DNA of 64,000 nucleotides from Tissierella_A sp964489715 (GCA_964489715.1 CAZBAK010000004.1:1-64000), one strand, 5' to 3'. Shown: positions 8,183 to 17,919, counted from the first letter of the stretch. The notes: generated by a model not told the origin, from the sequence alone. A program made the numbers and translations.

Positions 8183-10020
8183 TTAGATCTCACCCTCATT
8201 TCACAATCTTCTATGCCACATAGATTGCATCCAGTTCTACAATCCTCTGTAAGTTTTTCATTTATAGCTTTTTTATATTCATTTATTAAATACTTTTTAC
8301 TCACTCCCGCATCTATAAAATCCCAAGGCAATACTTCTTCAAAACTTCTTTCTCTTAGTCCATAAAAGTCGCTGTCAATACCACATTCTTCCATGGCTTC
8401 AATCCAAGAATCATATTTGAAATATTCACTCCATCCATCAAATTTGCACCCTTTTTCCCAAGCCCTTATAAGTACTCCAGAAAGTCTCCTATCACCTCTA
8501 GCAAATATGCCTTCTATATGGCTCAACCTAGGAGTATGAAAATTAAATGTAATTCTTTTATCTTTTAAACTGTCCCTTACCAGGTCTATCTTTCTTTCAA
8601 ACTCCTCTACAGAGTCCTGGCCTACCCACTGAAAAGGGGTAAAAGCTTTGGGTACAAAACAAGCCGCACTAGATGTTAGTTTAAAGCTTCCCTTTATATC
8701 CTTTTGATCACGTTTAAAAAATAGATCCTTTACCAGATAAGATAGGTCTGTAATTCCCAATACATCTTCGTCTCTCTCTGTTGGAAGTCCTATCATAAAG
8801 TATAATTTTACCTTGGACCATCCTTCTTTAAAAGCATAGGATACTGCATTTATAAGGTCCTCTTCACTTACTCCTTTATTTATAAGGTCTCTTAACCTTT
8901 GGCTACCAGCTTCAGGAGCAAAGGTCAAACCAGTCTTTTTCCCTTCTTTTAATTCTTTTAATACCTCTATACTAAAAGAATCTAGCCTAAGTGAAGGAAG
9001 TGATATAGCTACATTTTCATCTTTATATTCTTCCATTAAACTTTTTATCAAAAGTTCCAGGCCAGAATAATCACAAGAACTAAGAGATGAAAGTGAAATA
9101 TTTCTATAACCAGTATTTGTTACTATCTTTTGAGCTATTTCTTTTAATTTTTCTGGACTTCTCTCTCTAATAGGTCTGTATATCATACCAGCTTGACAAA
9201 ATCTACATCCTCTTGTACAGCCTCTAAACAATTCCATAACTACCCTGTCATGTATAGTTTCTATAAAGGGAATTATCATTTTATCATGATAATACATACC
9301 ATCTATATCTTTAACTCTATTTTTCTTAATTAGCTCTGGTGCACCTTCCAAAGCTATTCTTTTCTTTATACTACCATCTTTATTATATTCTATAACATAA
9401 AATTTAGGTACGTATACTCCTTGCAAATGACTTACTTCTTTTAAAAAATCATCTTTATTATAGCCTTTTTCTTTATATTCCTTGTATAGATCCATTATTT
9501 CCAGAGTTCTTTCTTCTCCTTCACCAATTAAAAAGATATCAAAGAAATCTGCCAAGGGTTCAGGATTAAAGGCACAAGGACCTCCACCTATTATTAAAGG
9601 AAATGATTCGTCTCTGTCCTTGGCTAGAAAGGGAATATTTGCTAAACTTAGCATATTTAAAATATTTGTATAACTCATTTCATATTGAAGTGTAAATCCC
9701 CAAAAATCAAAATTTGATATTTCTTCCTTGCTCTCTAAACTGTAAAGAGTAAGTTTTTCTTTTCTCATGGCTTCTTCCATATCTGGCCATGGACAAAATA
9801 CTCTTTCACAAAGGTATTCTTCTCTGTCATTTATTAAATTATAAATTATATGTAAGCCTAAATGGCTCATGCCAACCTCATAGGTGTCTGGATAAGAAAA
9901 AGCAAATTTCACCTTTACTTCCTCCAATGCTTTGTCAACTGAATTGGTCTCCATACCTATATACCTGGCAGGTTTGTCTACTTTTTTCAAAACCCTATCC
10001 AATTTATCTTTATCTATCAC
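8179..10020 (-). CDS. TIGR03960-type B12-binding-domain radical SAM protein
   Basis: Large radical SAM protein of unknown substrate. The N-terminal part contains a B12-binding-like Rossmann region (SYPDTYEVGMSHLGL and IIGGGPCAFNPEPLADFFD), the middle the radical SAM core with the [4Fe-4S] motif C-x3-C-x2-C in RGCTRGCRFCQAG (near residue 275), and the C-terminus an extra cysteine motif CRTGCNLCGIEDC. About 613 aa is normal for the family. A GTG at 10029 touches the AAGGGG ribosome binding site; the GTG at 10020 has proper spacing. A strong terminator at 10069-10105 separates it from minE, so it probably heads its own transcript. Confidence 0.88.
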   Translation of the reverse strand: MIDKDKLDRVLKKVDKPARYIGMETNSVDKALEEVKVKFAFSYPDTYEVGMSHLGLHIIYNLINDREEYLCERVFCPWPDMEEAMRKEKLTLYSLESKEEISNFDFWGFTLQYEMSYTNILNMLSLANIPFLAKDRDESFPLIIGGGPCAFNPEPLADFFDIFLIGEGEERTLEIMDLYKEYKEKGYNKDDFLKEVSHLQGVYVPKFYVIEYNKDGSIKKRIALEGAPELIKKNRVKDIDGMYYHDKMIIPFIETIHDRVVMELFRGCTRGCRFCQAGMIYRPIRERSPEKLKEIAQKIVTNTGYRNISLSSLSSCDYSGLELLIKSLMEEYKDENVAISLPSLRLDSFSIEVLKELKEGKKTGLTFAPEAGSQRLRDLINKGVSEEDLINAVSYAFKEGWSKVKLYFMIGLPTERDEDVLGITDLSYLVKDLFFKRDQKDIKGSFKLTSSAACFVPKAFTPFQWVGQDSVEEFERKIDLVRDSLKDKRITFNFHTPRLSHIEGIFARGDRRLSGVLIRAWEKGCKFDGWSEYFKYDSWIEAMEECGIDSDFYGLRERSFEEVLPWDFIDAGVSKKYLINEYKKAINEKLTEDCRTGCNLCGIEDCEMRVRSK

Positions 10021-10062
10021 TTTATTCACCCCTTATCTTTATCTTAAATTACAATCTCCAAG

Positions 10063-10105
10063 TTAAAAAAGCAATAAACCTTATACTAATTAAGGCTTAT
10101 TGCTT
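10063..10105 (-). terminator. Terminator of the mre-min unit
   Basis: Hairpin arms 10069-10083 and 10091-10105 with a single A/C mismatch, followed on the minus strand by a run of T residues (10063-10070). It stops transcription coming from minE before the radical SAM gene. Confidence 0.85.
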
Positions 10106-10147
10106 AGAACTTATAAGGTTCAATATTTTTACCAATAACAATTATAT

Positions 10148-10194
10148 TATATCTTCTTTATAATACCCTCTCAAAGTATTATAAAGAAGATATA
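10148..10194. repeat. Long perfect hairpin downstream of minE
   Basis: Arms 10148-10166 and 10176-10194 match over 19 bp without a mismatch, with a 9-nt loop. It lies between the minE stop and the terminator. It has no clear T-run of its own and may be an mRNA-stabilising 3' structure or a small intergenic element. Confidence 0.6.
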
Positions 10195-10246
10195 TAGTAA
10201 AAGTATGTATTTTAGATAAATAATATTATCTTTCACTATAAAATGT

Positions 10247-10546
10247 TTATTTTTTAATATCTTTTGTTTCCTTTGTATCTTTTATCTTGATAATAGGTAT
10301 ATTGGCAACCAGTGCAGATACTGGGCTTTCACTACTATCTTTTTTCATTTTAGTTATCTTTATATCTAATGCCTCTTCATCAATTTCTGCATACTCAGAT
10401 ATAACCTTAATTATATCAGTTTTTATCATGTCTAAAAACTTAGGTGATAAATCAGATCTATCATGAACCAATACTAATTTTAATCTTTCCTTTGCTACAT
10501 TTTTACTTTTTTCTTTCTTTCTACCGAATATTCTTAGAAAATCCAA
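10247..10546 (-). CDS. minE: Cell division topological specificity factor MinE
   Basis: MinE stimulates the MinD ATPase and drives MinCD away from midcell. The sequence reads LDFLRIFGRKKEKSKNVAKERLKLVLVHDRSD (in adjacent parts), with the membrane-targeting N-terminus and the MinD-binding helix, then the topological-specificity beta domain. A longer frame opens with TTG at 10567, inside minD, but the AGGGGGG at about 10551-10557 fits the TTG at 10546, giving 99 aa that align with the usual MinE N-terminus. It is the last gene of minCDE. Confidence 0.93.
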   Translation of the reverse strand: MDFLRIFGRKKEKSKNVAKERLKLVLVHDRSDLSPKFLDMIKTDIIKVISEYAEIDEEALDIKITKMKKDSSESPVSALVANIPIIKIKDTKETKDIKK

Positions 10547-10556
10547 AGTATCCCCC

Positions 10557-11369
10557 CTATTTACCAAATAACAATTTTATTATTTTACTAAACTTACTCT
10601 CTTCATCAATTTCTAAATTTAACATTGCTACTTCTTCTCCATTTAATCTCTTAGCAATATTCATATATGCTCGGCCAGCAAGTGATGTTCCTTCTATAAC
10701 AGCAGGTTCACCTTTATTTGTTGAAATTACAATTTCTTCATCATCAGGAACTACTCCAATTAAATCTATAGCAAGTATATCTGAGATATCATCTATATTC
10801 ATCATATCTCCCCTATTTACCATATCTTGTCTTATGCGGTTTATTATTAAACGTGGATTTTCAATTCCCTTAGCTTCTAAAAGTCCTATTACTCTATCAG
10901 CATCTCTTACAGCGGATATTTCTGGAGTTGTAACTATAAGAGCATAGTCGGCTCCTGCTATGGAATACTGAAATCCTTGTTCTATGCCTGCAGGTGAATC
11001 TATTATTATATAATCAAATTCTTTTTTTAAGTCTTCTACTAACTCTACCATTTGATAGGGTTCTATAGCAGATTTATCTTTTGTCTGAGCTGCTGGAAGC
11101 AAGTAAAGTTTTTCAAACCTCTTATCTCTTATAAGACCTTGTTTTAATCTACAATTTTTTTCTACTACATCAACTATATCATAGACTATTCTATTTTCCA
11201 GTCCCATAACTACATCTAGATTTCTAAGTCCTATATCAGCATCTACTACTACAACTGATTTGTCCAACATAGCAAGTCCTGTTGCAATATTTGCACTAGT
11301 TGTTGTCTTTCCTACTCCTCCTTTTCCAGAAGTAATAACTATAGAAGTGCCTAGTATTTCATTTTGCAT
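10557..11369 (-). CDS. minD: Septum site-determining ATPase MinD
   Basis: Membrane-associated ATPase that recruits MinC to block FtsZ rings at the poles. It has the deviant Walker A motif GKGGVGKT at residues 15-22, the VVVDADIGLRNLD switch, the IIIDSPAGIE Walker B region, and a C-terminal amphipathic helix (SKFSKIIKLLFGK) for membrane binding. Its length of 270 aa is typical. GGGGAG precedes the ATG. Confidence 0.97.
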   Translation of the reverse strand: MQNEILGTSIVITSGKGGVGKTTTSANIATGLAMLDKSVVVVDADIGLRNLDVVMGLENRIVYDIVDVVEKNCRLKQGLIRDKRFEKLYLLPAAQTKDKSAIEPYQMVELVEDLKKEFDYIIIDSPAGIEQGFQYSIAGADYALIVTTPEISAVRDADRVIGLLEAKGIENPRLIINRIRQDMVNRGDMMNIDDISDILAIDLIGVVPDDEEIVISTNKGEPAVIEGTSLAGRAYMNIAKRLNGEEVAMLNLEIDEESKFSKIIKLLFGK

Positions 11370-11409
11370 ATATTTCTCCCCTTCTTAAAGTAAAAGTCTT
11401 TACATATTT

Positions 11410-12072
11410 TTATCTATTAGGTAAATATGGTTCTATCACTAACTCTCCATCTACTATTTTAACAACTTCTGGTACATTATAATGAAATTCATTCTCTTCA
11501 GGAGCTCTACCCATAATATCACATATTCTAAGTTGAGTTGCGAGAAGTTTATATGCTGCTATTATAGCTTTTTTTTCACCACTAAGTCCAGCATAGACAA
11601 CTCCTCTTAAAATACCTAAAACTACTACATTTCCATTGGCCTTTATTATAGATCCAGGATTTACATCTCCAATAATAACAATATGGCCCTCTGATTTTAT
11701 TTCTTGACCCGATCTTACTGTTCCGTATATAAACTTTGTAATCTCACCTTTAAATCCATCTATAAAACCATCTAAATCTTTTTCTTTGTTTTTTTCTCCT
11801 CTTTCTATGGGAGGATATAAAACATCATTAAATACAGTTTTTAAATCTATATCAAAATTATACTTATATTTCAAATTTAGATTTAAATCTAATATTTCCT
11901 CTTTAGTCAGATTTTTACCTTCTACTCCTAAAAACTTAATTCCTTGATAAAATTTAGAACTTTCACTTATTTTTTTATCTAACTCTTTTTTAATGAAATC
12001 TATATCAGAGCCATCTATATTAATAAGTAAGCCTTCTTGATTGCCTTTAAATTTAATAATTGGACTAGACAA
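11410..12072 (-). CDS. minC: Septum formation inhibitor MinC
   Basis: Inhibitor of FtsZ polymerisation delivered by MinD. The C-terminal beta-helix domain is clear: GTVRSGQEIKSEGHIVIIGDVNPG and NVVVLGILRGVVYAG (each in parts), ending in PEVVKIVDGELVIEPY. The N-terminal domain is less conserved, as usual. Translation probably starts at TTG (12072), about 10 bp behind AGGAGG; no nearby ATG fits. The length is 220 aa. Confidence 0.93.
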   Translation of the reverse strand: MSSPIIKFKGNQEGLLINIDGSDIDFIKKELDKKISESSKFYQGIKFLGVEGKNLTKEEILDLNLNLKYKYNFDIDLKTVFNDVLYPPIERGEKNKEKDLDGFIDGFKGEITKFIYGTVRSGQEIKSEGHIVIIGDVNPGSIIKANGNVVVLGILRGVVYAGLSGEKKAIIAAYKLLATQLRICDIMGRAPEENEFHYNVPEVVKIVDGELVIEPYLPNR

Positions 12073-12163
12073 TAGTAATAATCCTCCTCTTATACTACAT
12101 ATTTATTATACTATAGACAAGACTAAATTCCCATAAATAATCCTATAATAATATATTAATTTC

Positions 12164-12197
12164 TAATACACTTTCAAGCTATCTTAAAAGTGTATTA
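12164..12197 (-). terminator. Weak hairpin at the end of the PBP2 gene
   Basis: Arms 12164-12174 and 12187-12197 pair perfectly around a 12-nt loop and overlap the last codons of the PBP2 gene. The minus-strand sequence that follows is AT-rich but not a clear T-run, so partial attenuation or mRNA processing before minC is more likely than full termination. Confidence 0.35.
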
Positions 12198-15100
12198 TCT
12201 TGTGGAGTATCTCCATCTTCATTTGCTTCTTCCTTATTTAAACCTAAATATTCAGCTATTATATCTCGAGTTAAAGGTGCAGAGTATCCACCACTTCCCC
12301 CTTGAAATATAACTGTTGCCACAGCAATTTGGGGATCATCATAGGGTGCAAAGGCTACAAACCAAGAAAAATCATCATAACTTTCTTTAGTAATTGGGTT
12401 TTTATTGTCATTTTTAGCAGTTCCTGTCTTCGCTCCAATGTCTACAGGAAAATTACTAAACATAGATCTATAAACTCCCTCTTTTGTAACTTTAAGCATT
12501 CCTTTTTTAAGATCTTCTAGATGCTCATAGTTCTTTAGTTCTATTCTCTCAAAATTATCAGCATACTCATAAACTGACTCTGTATTATTATAACTTTTAA
12601 TACTATCTATAAGGGTAAGTTTATGCTTATATCCTCCATTGGCTATTATGGCAGTATAGTTTGCCATTTGCATAGGAGTATAGCCATTTTGTCCTTCTCC
12701 TATTGTAATTCCTAGAGTATCCTGTATATTCCATCCAGCAAAATCTGCATAGGTAAACTTTATAGCTCCTGCTATAGATTCTTCCTTAGCCCCTGCATGT
12801 ACTATTTTTGCATCTGGATCTATATCTAAGTCTCTCAACCTATTCATAATTTCTGCATAGGTCAGTGTTTGCTCTAAATCAAGCCAAGATATAATTTCTT
12901 CAATTGTTTTTTCCTTATCTTCTTCTGAAAATTCAGTAGCTTCCATATATGTTTTTTCAATTTCTCTATTTAATGTTGATTTTAATATAGCTTTTGTATT
13001 GGCCGTCTTTCTCTTGGGATTTGGAATCATACCTGATGATTCTGCTGGAATATTTATTTCAATACCAGTTTTATCATTTAAACCAAGTTTTTTACTCATT
13101 TCCACAATATCTTCTATCTCAACCTTAATTCCTAAACTTTCTCCAGTTTTCTGATTCCTACCCATTGCAAGAGTATAGAAATAATAGTTACAAGAATCTC
13201 TAAGAGCATCATAAATATCTACAGAGCCATGTGTTCTTTTACTAGTTGTCCAAAGTAAGCAATTATATGACTGTGTTCCTATATCAACATGCCCCATGTC
13301 TCTTATTGTTTTATGTGGACTTAGCCCCTTTTCCAGTGCTGTAAGACCAGTTAACATCTTTATAGTTGAGCCTGGCTGTACTGCTGTTTGAGTTGCAATA
13401 TTATAAAGAGGTCTTGGAGCTAGCATATCCTCTTCATTTTCAGGAAACAAACTATTCCAATCAGTACTATTTATTCCCGTTGAAAATAGATTTGGATCAT
13501 ATGCAGGATATGAAGCACTGGCTAGGACTTTACCTGTCTTTACATCTATAGCTACTGTAGCAGCAGATGTAGCATTTTTATAGCGCTTACCAAATCTATA
13601 GTCTCCCCATTTACTCTTATAAACTCCTCCACTTTGAAGTGCCTTTAAAGTTTTTTCTATAGATTCTTCAGCTGTCTTTTGTAGGTCTAAGTCTAAGGAT
13701 AAGTATATATTATCTCCAGGTATAGATGTTTCTTCTTCTATGGTTTGTGTACTATTTCCTGAAGAGTCCACCTCAACTTTTTTTATACCAGCCTGACCTT
13801 TTAAATTGTCTTCAAAGCTTTGCTCAATTCCAGTTTTACCTATTAAGCTACTTGGAGAGTAGCCTTTTTCTTGCACATATTCTTTTATTTCTTCTGGCTG
13901 ACTAATCTTACCTAAGTACCCTAATATATGTGCAGCTCTTTCACCCTCAGGATAAAATCTTACAGGTTCAATACTTATGCTTATCCCATTTGTATTGCTT
14001 ATATTTTCTTCTATTTTTGCCACTGTGGATTCCTTTATTCCATAGGAAATGTATATAGGCTGATAGGCTAAATATCCTTGTTTTGCAAGTTGGTTATACA
14101 TTACAAATATAGGTCTTGCTTCATAATCACTTAAGTTCTCATCTAATTTATATTTCTCTTTCAATTGATTAAAAGCTTCCTTTGGACTACTACCTTCATC
14201 TATCTTATTCCCAGAATAAAACTTTTCAAGTTCATTTTTACTTACATATTCATAACCATCTGAAACAGAGATCCTAGGATTGATACCATCTTCTAAAAGT
14301 TGTCTTTGAGCTAGGGGTCTTATTTCATCTAGATTCATGAATTTTTTATATGTCTCAGTATCCTTAACTTCTTCAACTAAAAAATCTAAAGGAGTCATGT
14401 CCCCTAAGTCATCTTCTCCCTTGTATTCATATGAAATGGAATTATCTTTATCAATATTAATATCTACGGGTATATCTAGCTTATCCTTTTTAATAACTTC
14501 TATTAGTAATTTGCCTGGATATATAAAATCTTCTTTTTTACTGTTAGATGGTTTTTCAAAGCTAGATTCTAAAAATCTATTTATAGAACTAATATAAAAT
14601 ATATTTAAAAAATCATCTTCTGCTGATGATTTTTTTGTTATCTCTGGAAACTCCTTCATAAGTGTTCTCTTTTGTTCAATATAATCTTCTTCAAAGGACA
14701 TAGAATAGGATTCTAAAATCAAATTATCCTCCAGAGCTTTTTCTTCTAATAAGTTATAGACAAGTTTTCTTGAGATAGACTGATCTATTATTTTTCTTAT
14801 AACAGCCTTATCATTATCTATTATTTTTAATAGAGAATTAATAGGACCGTCGTTTGCATTTAACTTATTTTCTGATTTAAAACTTTTAATATCTTTGCTT
14901 TCATCAAACTCTACTTTAAGTTCACCATTTTCTATATATGAGAAAATAGGTATATCCATACCCTTATTGTCCAAAGCATTAATAGCTTTATTAATTACAA
15001 TAACTTCATAATGTTCATCATAATCAGGATGAATATAATATAGATTTAATATATCTTTTAATAATCCATTTTCCACAATTACATCAATAACTTTGTCCAT

Positions 15101-15511
15101 AGGATTATAAAACTCTAAATCATAATCCCTGTCATCTTTATATTTAAATATATTAAGCTCTATAGGAAAATCATCTATATATGGAGCTCCATCTTCTTCT
15201 AAGAATCTAATTAGCTTTAAAAATTCATCATTTTTTTCTTTCTTATCTAGCTTATTTACTTCATCTTTTAACATTTGTACAGTAAAGGATGGCCTACTTC
15301 CTGCTAAAAGTTTACCATTTTTATCTTTAATTTCACCTCTTATAGGTGGCTTATAGATATCTTTTACTATTTTGTTATCTGATACTTCCCTATAATAATC
15401 TCCTTCTGCTATAGTTAAAATAGCTAATCTAATAGACAGTACAGATATCATAACTACAACTACAATCATTATAATATTAAATCTATTTGAAAGTTTATCT
15501 TTTAAATTCAT
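12179..15511 (-). CDS. mrdA: Penicillin-binding protein 2 (class B, MrdA type), unusually large
   Basis: Monofunctional D,D-transpeptidase that works with MreBCD in side-wall synthesis. A membrane anchor (about residues 12-33) is followed by the conserved YKPPIRGEIKDKNGKLLAGSRPSF segment (in two parts), an enlarged pedestal region, and the transpeptidase domain with S715-T-I-K718, S773-C-N and K1028-T-G. At 1110 aa it is hundreds of residues longer than the roughly 600-700 aa of ordinary PBP2. The excess lies mainly before the active-site serine (residues about 60-480), with a second helical insertion of about 80 residues between the SxN and KTG motifs. It sits between mreD and minC. The reading frame is intact. 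Confidence 0.92.
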   Translation of the reverse strand: MNLKDKLSNRFNIIMIVVVVMISVLSIRLAILTIAEGDYYREVSDNKIVKDIYKPPIRGEIKDKNGKLLAGSRPSFTVQMLKDEVNKLDKKEKNDEFLKLIRFLEEDGAPYIDDFPIELNIFKYKDDRDYDLEFYNPMDKVIDVIVENGLLKDILNLYYIHPDYDEHYEVIVINKAINALDNKGMDIPIFSYIENGELKVEFDESKDIKSFKSENKLNANDGPINSLLKIIDNDKAVIRKIIDQSISRKLVYNLLEEKALEDNLILESYSMSFEEDYIEQKRTLMKEFPEITKKSSAEDDFLNIFYISSINRFLESSFEKPSNSKKEDFIYPGKLLIEVIKKDKLDIPVDINIDKDNSISYEYKGEDDLGDMTPLDFLVEEVKDTETYKKFMNLDEIRPLAQRQLLEDGINPRISVSDGYEYVSKNELEKFYSGNKIDEGSSPKEAFNQLKEKYKLDENLSDYEARPIFVMYNQLAKQGYLAYQPIYISYGIKESTVAKIEENISNTNGISISIEPVRFYPEGERAAHILGYLGKISQPEEIKEYVQEKGYSPSSLIGKTGIEQSFEDNLKGQAGIKKVEVDSSGNSTQTIEEETSIPGDNIYLSLDLDLQKTAEESIEKTLKALQSGGVYKSKWGDYRFGKRYKNATSAATVAIDVKTGKVLASASYPAYDPNLFSTGINSTDWNSLFPENEEDMLAPRPLYNIATQTAVQPGSTIKMLTGLTALEKGLSPHKTIRDMGHVDIGTQSYNCLLWTTSKRTHGSVDIYDALRDSCNYYFYTLAMGRNQKTGESLGIKVEIEDIVEMSKKLGLNDKTGIEINIPAESSGMIPNPKRKTANTKAILKSTLNREIEKTYMEATEFSEEDKEKTIEEIISWLDLEQTLTYAEIMNRLRDLDIDPDAKIVHAGAKEESIAGAIKFTYADFAGWNIQDTLGITIGEGQNGYTPMQMANYTAIIANGGYKHKLTLIDSIKSYNNTESVYEYADNFERIELKNYEHLEDLKKGMLKVTKEGVYRSMFSNFPVDIGAKTGTAKNDNKNPITKESYDDFSWFVAFAPYDDPQIAVATVIFQGGSGGYSAPLTRDIIAEYLGLNKEEANEDGDTPQDNTLLR

Positions 15512-15517
15512 GTTTTA

Positions 15518-16042
15518 TCACCTTTGCCTCTTTCCAAACCTAAGAGAAGATATATTAAATATTTTATATAACAATTTATATAAAATTACAGCTAAAATAG
15601 AGTTATAGAGAATTTCCAAAGAAAACACCCTGGTAAATAAATATGATAAGGATATATCTCTAGCTAGGAAAAACATGATTATAAAATACATAAAATTATA
15701 TAAAATAGTGCCTATGGCTGTAAAGAAAATATGTATTATCATATTTTCACTATTAATATACTCTTGTATAAAACTTATTCCATAGCCTATTAGAAAATAT
15801 ATAAGAGCATATGCTCCTATAACATCTCCAAAGATTACATCTTGAAAAAGTCCCATAACCAATCCAAAAAAAGCCCCATAGTATTTACCTTTAAATAGAG
15901 CCAGTGAAATTACAGATATCAATGCAGGATTTGGTAGAAAAACTAAAAAACTGAGAAATGGTAATACACTGCCCTGTAATATTAAATTTGCTATAATAAG
16001 TAAAAACATGGTAATAATTAACAATTCTATCCCCCATATCAT
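15518..16042 (-). CDS. mreD: Rod shape-determining protein MreD
   Basis: Small polytopic membrane protein of the elongasome. It is very hydrophobic, with about five membrane segments, the PNPALISVISLALFKG stretch and the ALFKGKYYGAFFGLVMGLFQD pattern (in parts) typical of MreD. It overlaps the end of mreC by 4 bp (ATGA) and has little ribosome binding site of its own, so its translation is coupled. The length of 174 aa is normal. Confidence 0.92.
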   Translation of the reverse strand: MIWGIELLIITMFLLIIANLILQGSVLPFLSFLVFLPNPALISVISLALFKGKYYGAFFGLVMGLFQDVIFGDVIGAYALIYFLIGYGISFIQEYINSENMIIHIFFTAIGTILYNFMYFIIMFFLARDISLSYLFTRVFSLEILYNSILAVILYKLLYKIFNISSLRFGKRQR

Positions 16043-16875
16043 TCTATTATTGCAAACACCTTATATATCTTTTTGAAATCAATAGCAGGTTTTACAACAA
16101 TCTTTTTCATAAGTTCTTCTTCCAATAATATAACTTCTTCTATTTCTCCAATATATAGATCTTCTCTATAACCTTGACCTAGACCTGAGGTATATAATTC
16201 ATCTCCTGCTACTACATCTGCGTTTCTATCAAAGAGATATCCTTCAATATCGCTATCGATACTACCGTTTATCATTCCGCCATCCTGTGTTCTTATACTT
16301 TTAAAGGACACACTTGCTTGTTCATCTATCATAGATGCAACTGTAGCCCAATTGTCTCCAACTTTTATTACTCTACCAACAAGTCCTTCCTGTATAAGCT
16401 TATCGTCTGATTTTATTCCCTGTATTATTATAGTGCCTTTTTCTATACCATCTTTTTTCCCTTTATTTATTTTAAATTTATTATACCAGTTACCTGGTTC
16501 TTTACTAGTAACTTGTGCAGGTATTAAATTTAAATCAGTAGTTTCTAAAAGCTCTTTTTCAGCCTTTAGAAACTCTGATTTTCCTATAATATTTTGTAAT
16601 TCTCTATTTTCATCTTTAAGCTTTAAAATTTCTATTTCAAGTTTCTCCTTATCACTAGCTTCATTAAAGAAATTTCCTATATTTTCAAAAGAATAGGATA
16701 TTTTATTGCCAATACTATAAAAAAAACCATTTATAGGTGAAATTATACTAGCAAAAAGATTTTCTGCTTCTGATACTTTATAATTTTTCTTATTAGTTGT
16801 TCCTATTATAACTATTAGTACAATAACAACTAAACTTACCAGTATTCTATTTTTGTGTTTCTTAAAAAAGTACAT
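16039..16875 (-). CDS. mreC: Rod shape-determining protein MreC
   Basis: Bitopic scaffold that links MreB to PBP2 outside the membrane. It has one N-terminal transmembrane helix (about residues 10-25), a coiled coil (about 70-100, rich in Leu, Glu and Lys), and the paired beta-barrel domain with the NKGKKDGIEKGT and GLVGRVIKVGDNWATV motifs. A GTG at 16884 opens the frame, but the GGGTGA site fits the ATG at 16875, giving 278 aa. Confidence 0.94.
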   Translation of the reverse strand: MYFFKKHKNRILVSLVVIVLIVIIGTTNKKNYKVSEAENLFASIISPINGFFYSIGNKISYSFENIGNFFNEASDKEKLEIEILKLKDENRELQNIIGKSEFLKAEKELLETTDLNLIPAQVTSKEPGNWYNKFKINKGKKDGIEKGTIIIQGIKSDDKLIQEGLVGRVIKVGDNWATVASMIDEQASVSFKSIRTQDGGMINGSIDSDIEGYLFDRNADVVAGDELYTSGLGQGYREDLYIGEIEEVILLEEELMKKIVVKPAIDFKKIYKVFAIIE

Positions 16876-16890
16876 ACTAATCACCCATTA

Positions 16891-17919
16891 TCATATTTTC
16901 TTTGTGCTATAAAGGGTTTTTCTTAGAACTTCTATATTTTCTAAAGCTAAACCTGTCCCAATAGCTACACAGTCTAAAGGCTCTTCAGCAATTCTAACAG
17001 GCATACCAGTTTCTTCCATTATTAGTCTATCTATACCTTCAAGCAAAGCTCCTCCCCCTGTTAACATAATGCCTTGTTCAATTATATCTGAAGCAAGTTC
17101 TGGTGGAGTCTTTTCCAATGTGGTTTTTATAGCTTCTATAATATTTACAACTGGTTCTTTTAATGCATCATATATTTCTGATGAACTTATTTCTAAGGTT
17201 TTAGGAAGTCCACTTACAAGGTCTCTTCCTCTTATGTCCATAAGTTTCTTTTCTGCTTCACCATCAGCAGAGCCTATATCTATCTTTATATTTTCAGCAG
17301 TTCTTTCCCCTATCATTAAATTGTATTCTTTTTTAATATAATTTACTATAGATTCATCTAGTTCATCTCCACCTACTCTTATAGATCTACTAGTAACTAT
17401 TCCTCCAAGAGATATAACTGCTACTTCAGTAGTTCCCCCTCCAATATCTACAATCATACTTCCTGTAGGTTCTTGAACTGGAAGACCTGCTCCAATTGCA
17501 GCAGCCATAGGTTCTTCTATTAAATAAGCTTCTCTTGCTCCAGCATGAACCGCTGCTTCTTCTACTGCCCTTTTTTCAACTTCAGTAACTCCGCTTGGAA
17601 CACATACTACCACTCGTGGTTGAAATAGAGATCTTCTTTTATAAGCTGTTTTAATAAAATGTTTTAACATACTTTGGGTTACATCAAAATCAGCTATAAC
17701 TCCGTCTTTTAACGGTCTTATAGCTACTATATCTCCTGGTGTTCTTCCTATCATTTTTTTCGCATCTTCACCAACTGCAAGCACTTGCTTTGTTGTAGTT
17801 TGAATAGCTACAACTGAAGGTTCTCTTGTTACTATTCCTCTACCCTTTACATATACCAATGTATTTGCTGTACCTAAGTCAATTCCCATATCTTTATTCA
17901 TAAAACTAAAAATTCCCAT
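16891..17919 (-). CDS. mreB: Rod shape-determining actin MreB
   Basis: Bacterial actin that organises side-wall synthesis along the membrane. The actin-fold phosphate motifs are MGIDLGTANTLVYVKGRG (N-terminal), IGGGTTEVAVIS (second phosphate loop) and LTGGGALLEGID (adenosine motif). The length of 342 aa is normal. GGAAGGAG precedes the ATG. It heads mreBCD and follows radC. Confidence 0.97.
   Translation of the reverse strand: MGIFSFMNKDMGIDLGTANTLVYVKGRGIVTREPSVVAIQTTTKQVLAVGEDAKKMIGRTPGDIVAIRPLKDGVIADFDVTQSMLKHFIKTAYKRRSLFQPRVVVCVPSGVTEVEKRAVEEAAVHAGAREAYLIEEPMAAAIGAGLPVQEPTGSMIVDIGGGTTEVAVISLGGIVTSRSIRVGGDELDESIVNYIKKEYNLMIGERTAENIKIDIGSADGEAEKKLMDIRGRDLVSGLPKTLEISSSEIYDALKEPVVNIIEAIKTTLEKTPPELASDIIEQGIMLTGGGALLEGIDRLIMEETGMPVRIAEEPLDCVAIGTGLALENIEVLRKTLYSTKKI

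Noticed and set aside
10444..10947. Long plus-strand open frame opposite minD and minE
   Set aside because: It lies wholly antisense to two well-conserved genes, has no ribosome binding site and low-complexity composition; it is a shadow frame.
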